Shown piece by piece: positions 12,934-15,841 of a stretch of DNA of 15,841 nucleotides. This DNA is from Pseudomonadota bacterium (GTDB lineage: Bacteria; Pseudomonadota; Gammaproteobacteria; Xanthomonadales; Xanthomonadaceae). Each line of letters opens with the position of its first letter. Positions within the stretch are counted from its first letter, which is position 1. The notes beneath the pieces were generated by a model, which had not been told where the DNA came from, ran no database searches, and was given only the letters and a program-made list of their open reading frames with translations. The position numbers and the translations under genes were made by a program. The stretch covers positions 1-15,841 of the forward strand of contig JAEWOJ010000055.1 in the NCBI GenBank assembly GCA_023399815.1. Reading direction: 5' to 3'.

Positions 12934-15750
12934 ATGCGCAGCACACCGCGGGTTCGCAACGTACTGGCCGCTTCGCTGGCCCTGGCCCTGGCCGCATGCG
13001 GCGGGGGCGGCGGCACCAAGTCCACGCCACCGCCCGCGGTGCCGCCCTCGACACCGACGCCGCCGACGCCCACTCCCACCACGCCGCAACCGGCGATGGA
13101 CGCGCACCTGGCGCTGACCAATGCCAAGGCCGCGCAGGCGGCCGGTTTCACCGGCGCCGGCATCCGCATCGGCGTGGTCGACTCCGGCGTGATGCGCAAC
13201 CATCCGGCGCTGGCGGGGCGGGTGGTCGCCAACTTCAACTACGTGGACGGGCGCCGCAACGACCTGACGGTGGACGACGTGGTCGGCCACGGCACCGCGG
13301 TGGCGCAGCTGGCCGCCGGCGCCGCCACCGGGCAATGGCCGGGCGGCATCGCGCCGGGCGCGCAGATCGTCTCGGCGCGCATCATCAACGACGAGCGGCC
13401 GAAGGACGACGGCTCGGGCCAGGGCAACGAGGTGACGGGCGGGTTGGGGATGGGCGGCATCCACAACGACCTGATCAACGCCGGCGTGCGCATCATGAAC
13501 AATTCCTGGGGCGGCCTGTACTGGACGCGGGCGACGGTGACGGCGCAGATCGCCGCCGAGTACCGCCCCTTCATCGTCGACAACGGCGGCCTGGTGGTGT
13601 TCGCCGCCGGCAACGAGTCGCGCGCCAACCCCAGCGACATGGCGGCGCTGCCGAGCCAGCCCGGTGTGAATGGCGCGCTGCCGGCGGCCGATCTCGAACG
13701 CGGCTGGCTGGCGGTGGCGGCGCTGGATACGGCCAACCCGACGCAGCTGGCCGACTATTCCAACGCCTGCGGCGTGGCGAAGAACTATTGCCTGGTCGCG
13801 CCGGGCACCGCCGCGTTCGTCGACCCCAAGGCCACGGCGTCCAGCCTGTCCTACTACTACAACAGCGGGACCTCGTTCGCCGCGCCGTTGGTGTCCGGTG
13901 CGGCGGCGCTGGTGTGGCAGGCATTCCCGTACTTCGACAACGATCTCGTGCGGCAGACCCTGCTGGGCACCGCCACCGACCTGGGCGATCCGGGGCCGGA
14001 CGCGGTGTTCGGCTACGGCCTGCTCAACGTCGGCAAGGCGGTGCAGGGGCCGGCGAAGTTCGACTGGGGCGACGTGACCGTCAATCTCGATGGCAGCTCC
14101 ACCTGGGGCAATGCCATCAGCGGCAGCGGCGGGCTGGTCAAGCGCGGCAACGGCACGCTGACCCTGGGCCATGCCGGGTTGCACTTGGACTACAGCGGCG
14201 ACACCCGCATCCAGCAGGGCACGCTGGTGCTGGCTGGCGACCTGCGCCAGTCCAGCGTGTTCGTCGAAAACGGCGGGCGGTTGGCCGGCACCGCATGGAT
14301 GGGCGGCGACCTGCGCAACGCCGGCGTGGTGGAGGTGGATGCGGCCGGGGCCGCGCAGGGCGGCATGCGGGTGGAAGGCGACTACGTGCAGCAGGCCGGC
14401 GGCCGGCTGGCGCTGACGCTGGGCAACGGCCAGTTGCAGGTGGCGGGCACGGCCATGCTGCAAGGCGGCGACGTGCACGTGGTGGGTGTGCGCCAGGGCT
14501 ACGTCACCCAGGCGCGCGAGTACGTGCTGACCGCCGATGGCGGCCTGAGCGGGCGCTTCGACGCGCTGACCTCGGCATCGAGCGTGTTCCTGCAGGCCAC
14601 GCTGGGCTACAGCGGCACGCAGGCGTGGATGGACATCGACCGCATCGACGTCAGTGCGGCGGCGCGTTCGATCGCCGGCATTACCCCGGCCGCGCTGGGC
14701 GCGGCCACGCGCGTGGAGCAGGCATTCCAGCGGATCGACGCGCAGCAGGGCAGTGGTGGGGACGTCGTCGCCGATGGCTTCATCCGCGCCGCCGCCGCGA
14801 TCCAGCAGACATCCGGCCAGCAGGCGGCCGCGGCCACCTTGCGCAGCCTGTCGGGCGAAGCGCACGCGCTGGCGACGGCGATGACCTTCGACAGCATCGA
14901 CATGAACCGGCGCGCGCTGTCGACGCAGTTCGGCGAGGGCGGCGTCATCGGCAACGGTGCCTGGTCGCGTGCGCTGGGCAGTGGCGGGCAGGGCGGCTAT
15001 GCCGGCAGCGACTACCGCATGGGCGGCTGGATGCTGGGCCGCGAGACCGGCGTGGGCGCGGCGCGAATGGGCTTCGCCTTCGGCCAGACCCAGGCGGCCA
15101 TTGCCGGTGGCGTGGCCGGGGACCGCGGCAACGACCGCCAGACCCAGGCCCAGGTCTATGCCGGGCGGCAATGGGGCCAGGCCTATGCGCTGGGCCAGCT
15201 GGGCGTCGGCCAGTACCGCCGCGAGCTGGACCGCGGCCTGCTGCTGGGCGGCGAACGCGCCGGCGTCATGGCCCGCTACGACGGCCGTTTCCTGTCCGGC
15301 AGCGTCGAGGCGGGTTACCGCTTCGGCGGCGCGGAGGCGGCGCTCACGCCGTACCTCGGCGCCGGCTATGCCCGCATCGACAGCGATGCGTTTACCGAGC
15401 TGGGCGGCTACGGTTTCGGGCTGAGCGCCGGCGACTGGCATTCCAGCCGGGTGCAGGCGCTGGCGGGCCTGCGCGGCAACTACCGCTGGCGGGGACTGGC
15501 GGTGAACGGATACGCCGAATGGCAGCGGGCGTTGTCGGCCAGTGGCGCGATGCTCGATGCGCGCTTCAGCGGCATCGATGCCTGGGCGCCGCTGTACGGC
15601 CTGCAACCCTCGCGCGCGTCCGGGCTGTTCGGCGTGTCGCTCGATTCCTGGCTGTCGCGCGATGCGCGGCTGTCATTGGGCTACGACCAGCGCTTCGGCG
15701 GGCGTGGCGACAACCGGCAGCTGTCGCTGCGGTTCCAGCGGGAGTTCTGA
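12934..15750 (+). CDS. Subtilisin-like (S8) autotransporter serine protease with lipoprotein signal
   Basis: This 938-residue type V secreted protease begins with a signal peptide whose lipobox LAAC places lipidated Cys at residue 22. A Gly run and a Pro/Thr-rich linker (to about residue 50) follow. The peptidase S8 domain (about 50-370) carries catalytic Asp83 (VVDSGV), His119 (GHGTAVA), Asn227 (AAGNES, oxyanion hole) and Ser314 (GTSFAAP). An autotransporter-associated beta-strand repeat (about 401-433, GNGTLTL then QQGTLVLAGDL) starts a beta-helix-like stem. The C-terminal translocator barrel runs from about 675 to the end and finishes in an aromatic residue (QREF), as outer-membrane barrels do. 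All catalytic residues are present. The lipidated S8 autotransporter plan matches Neisseria NalP and Bordetella SphB1, which process other surface proteins. I chose ATG 12934, 9 bases after GGGGG; ATG 12925 adds three residues and is also possible. The frame upstream is non-coding. Confidence 0.92.
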   Translation: MRSTPRVRNVLAASLALALAACGGGGGTKSTPPPAVPPSTPTPPTPTPTTPQPAMDAHLALTNAKAAQAAGFTGAGIRIGVVDSGVMRNHPALAGRVVANFNYVDGRRNDLTVDDVVGHGTAVAQLAAGAATGQWPGGIAPGAQIVSARIINDERPKDDGSGQGNEVTGGLGMGGIHNDLINAGVRIMNNSWGGLYWTRATVTAQIAAEYRPFIVDNGGLVVFAAGNESRANPSDMAALPSQPGVNGALPAADLERGWLAVAALDTANPTQLADYSNACGVAKNYCLVAPGTAAFVDPKATASSLSYYYNSGTSFAAPLVSGAAALVWQAFPYFDNDLVRQTLLGTATDLGDPGPDAVFGYGLLNVGKAVQGPAKFDWGDVTVNLDGSSTWGNAISGSGGLVKRGNGTLTLGHAGLHLDYSGDTRIQQGTLVLAGDLRQSSVFVENGGRLAGTAWMGGDLRNAGVVEVDAAGAAQGGMRVEGDYVQQAGGRLALTLGNGQLQVAGTAMLQGGDVHVVGVRQGYVTQAREYVLTADGGLSGRFDALTSASSVFLQATLGYSGTQAWMDIDRIDVSAAARSIAGITPAALGAATRVEQAFQRIDAQQGSGGDVVADGFIRAAAAIQQTSGQQAAAATLRSLSGEAHALATAMTFDSIDMNRRALSTQFGEGGVIGNGAWSRALGSGGQGGYAGSDYRMGGWMLGRETGVGAARMGFAFGQTQAAIAGGVAGDRGNDRQTQAQVYAGRQWGQAYALGQLGVGQYRRELDRGLLLGGERAGVMARYDGRFLSGSVEAGYRFGGAEAALTPYLGAGYARIDSDAFTELGGYGFGLSAGDWHSSRVQALAGLRGNYRWRGLAVNGYAEWQRALSASGAMLDARFSGIDAWAPLYGLQPSRASGLFGVSLDSWLSRDARLSLGYDQRFGGRGDNRQLSLRFQREF

Positions 15751-15771
15751 GGCGGGTGGCGCCTTGTTTTT
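15749..15771 (+). terminator. Short intrinsic terminator overlapping the autotransporter stop
   Basis: AGGCG (15750-15754) pairs with CGCCT (15760-15764) around GGTGG, extendable by one G-T pair, and is followed by TGTTTTT (15765-15771). The stem is short, so efficiency is uncertain, but position and T-run fit. Confidence 0.5.
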
Positions 15772-15774
15772 AAT

Positions 15775-15832
15775 GTAGGAGCGACGCCAGTCGCGATGGG
15801 GCTTTCCCCTTGAACCCCGCACGGGAGCGGGG
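15775..15832. repeat. GTAG-headed REP-like palindromic element
   Basis: The block starts GTAGGAGCGACGCCAGTCGC, where GCGAC and GTCGC (15781-15785 and 15790-15794) form the stem. Further dyads GGGGCTTTCCCC (15798-15809) and CCCCGC/GCGGGG (15815-15832) follow. REP elements headed by GTAG with this GGAGCG-stem pattern are abundant in Stenotrophomonas and relatives, where they are linked to RAYT transposases. Only one copy is in the window, so family membership rests on pattern recognition. Confidence 0.7.
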
Positions 15833-15841
15833 ATGTGGTGG

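Noticed and set aside
12748..15606. Upstream extension of the thiolase frame on the minus strand to a 1344-residue protein
   Set aside because: The extension is antisense to the autotransporter and has no family features; the thiolase N-terminus MSDIVIAAAKRT starts at 12747.
15811..15841. Start of another gene at the right edge
   Set aside because: The last 91 bases hold a terminator-like stem and REP-type dyads, with no ribosome site plus start codon that could be supported.

Overview
The window looks like a chromosomal stretch from a very GC-rich gammaproteobacterium, most probably of the Xanthomonadaceae/Lysobacteraceae (Lysobacter, Stenotrophomonas, Pseudoxanthomonas, Luteimonas group). 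The reasons are the strong GC bias at third codon positions, a GTAG-headed REP palindrome at the right end of the type that is abundant in that family, Ala-rich lipoproteins, and a subtilisin-like autotransporter of a kind common there. No tRNA, rRNA, insertion sequence, phage gene or CRISPR array was seen. Genus-level placement is inference.

Layout. Left (1-3195, + strand): the 3' end of a cold-shock protein gene with a strong intrinsic terminator, a class A flavin monooxygenase, and a clear AidB homologue (acyl-CoA dehydrogenase fold). Centre (3251-10176): a LysR-type regulator on the minus strand diverges from a run of six + strand genes. These are two tandem YcjY-type alpha/beta hydrolases with a cysteine in the nucleophile elbow, a second flavin monooxygenase, and three short-chain dehydrogenases, the last two of which are tandem paralogues. 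Right-centre (10177-11449): a gene-free 315-base gap full of dyad symmetry, then two Ala-rich small lipoprotein genes on the minus strand. Right (11572-15750): an acetyl-CoA acetyltransferase on the minus strand, divergent from a large lipoprotein-type subtilisin autotransporter. The end holds a short terminator-like hairpin and a REP element.

How the genes may work together. The LysR gene plus hydrolases, monooxygenase and dehydrogenases has the composition of a small inducible oxidative/hydrolytic pathway or a carbonyl-stress detoxification unit. E. coli also has a LysR gene (ycjZ/pgrR) next to ycjY, so that pairing is probably old; the added monooxygenase and SDR genes are the unusual part. 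No substrate can be named from sequence. The + strand genes are separated by GC-rich hairpins without U-tracts, which could set different mRNA stability along one transcript or mark separate units. The two Ala-rich lipoproteins and the autotransporter are envelope functions and appear unrelated to the central cluster.

The best candidates for something undescribed are the LysR/YcjY/monooxygenase/SDR cluster with its candidate operator, the pair of Lpp/LEA-like Ala-rich lipoproteins (one behind a promoter with a perfect -35 box flanked by a 10-bp inverted repeat), and the hairpin-dense gap at 10177-10491. All assignments come from reading motifs and remembered family sequences; no database search was run.
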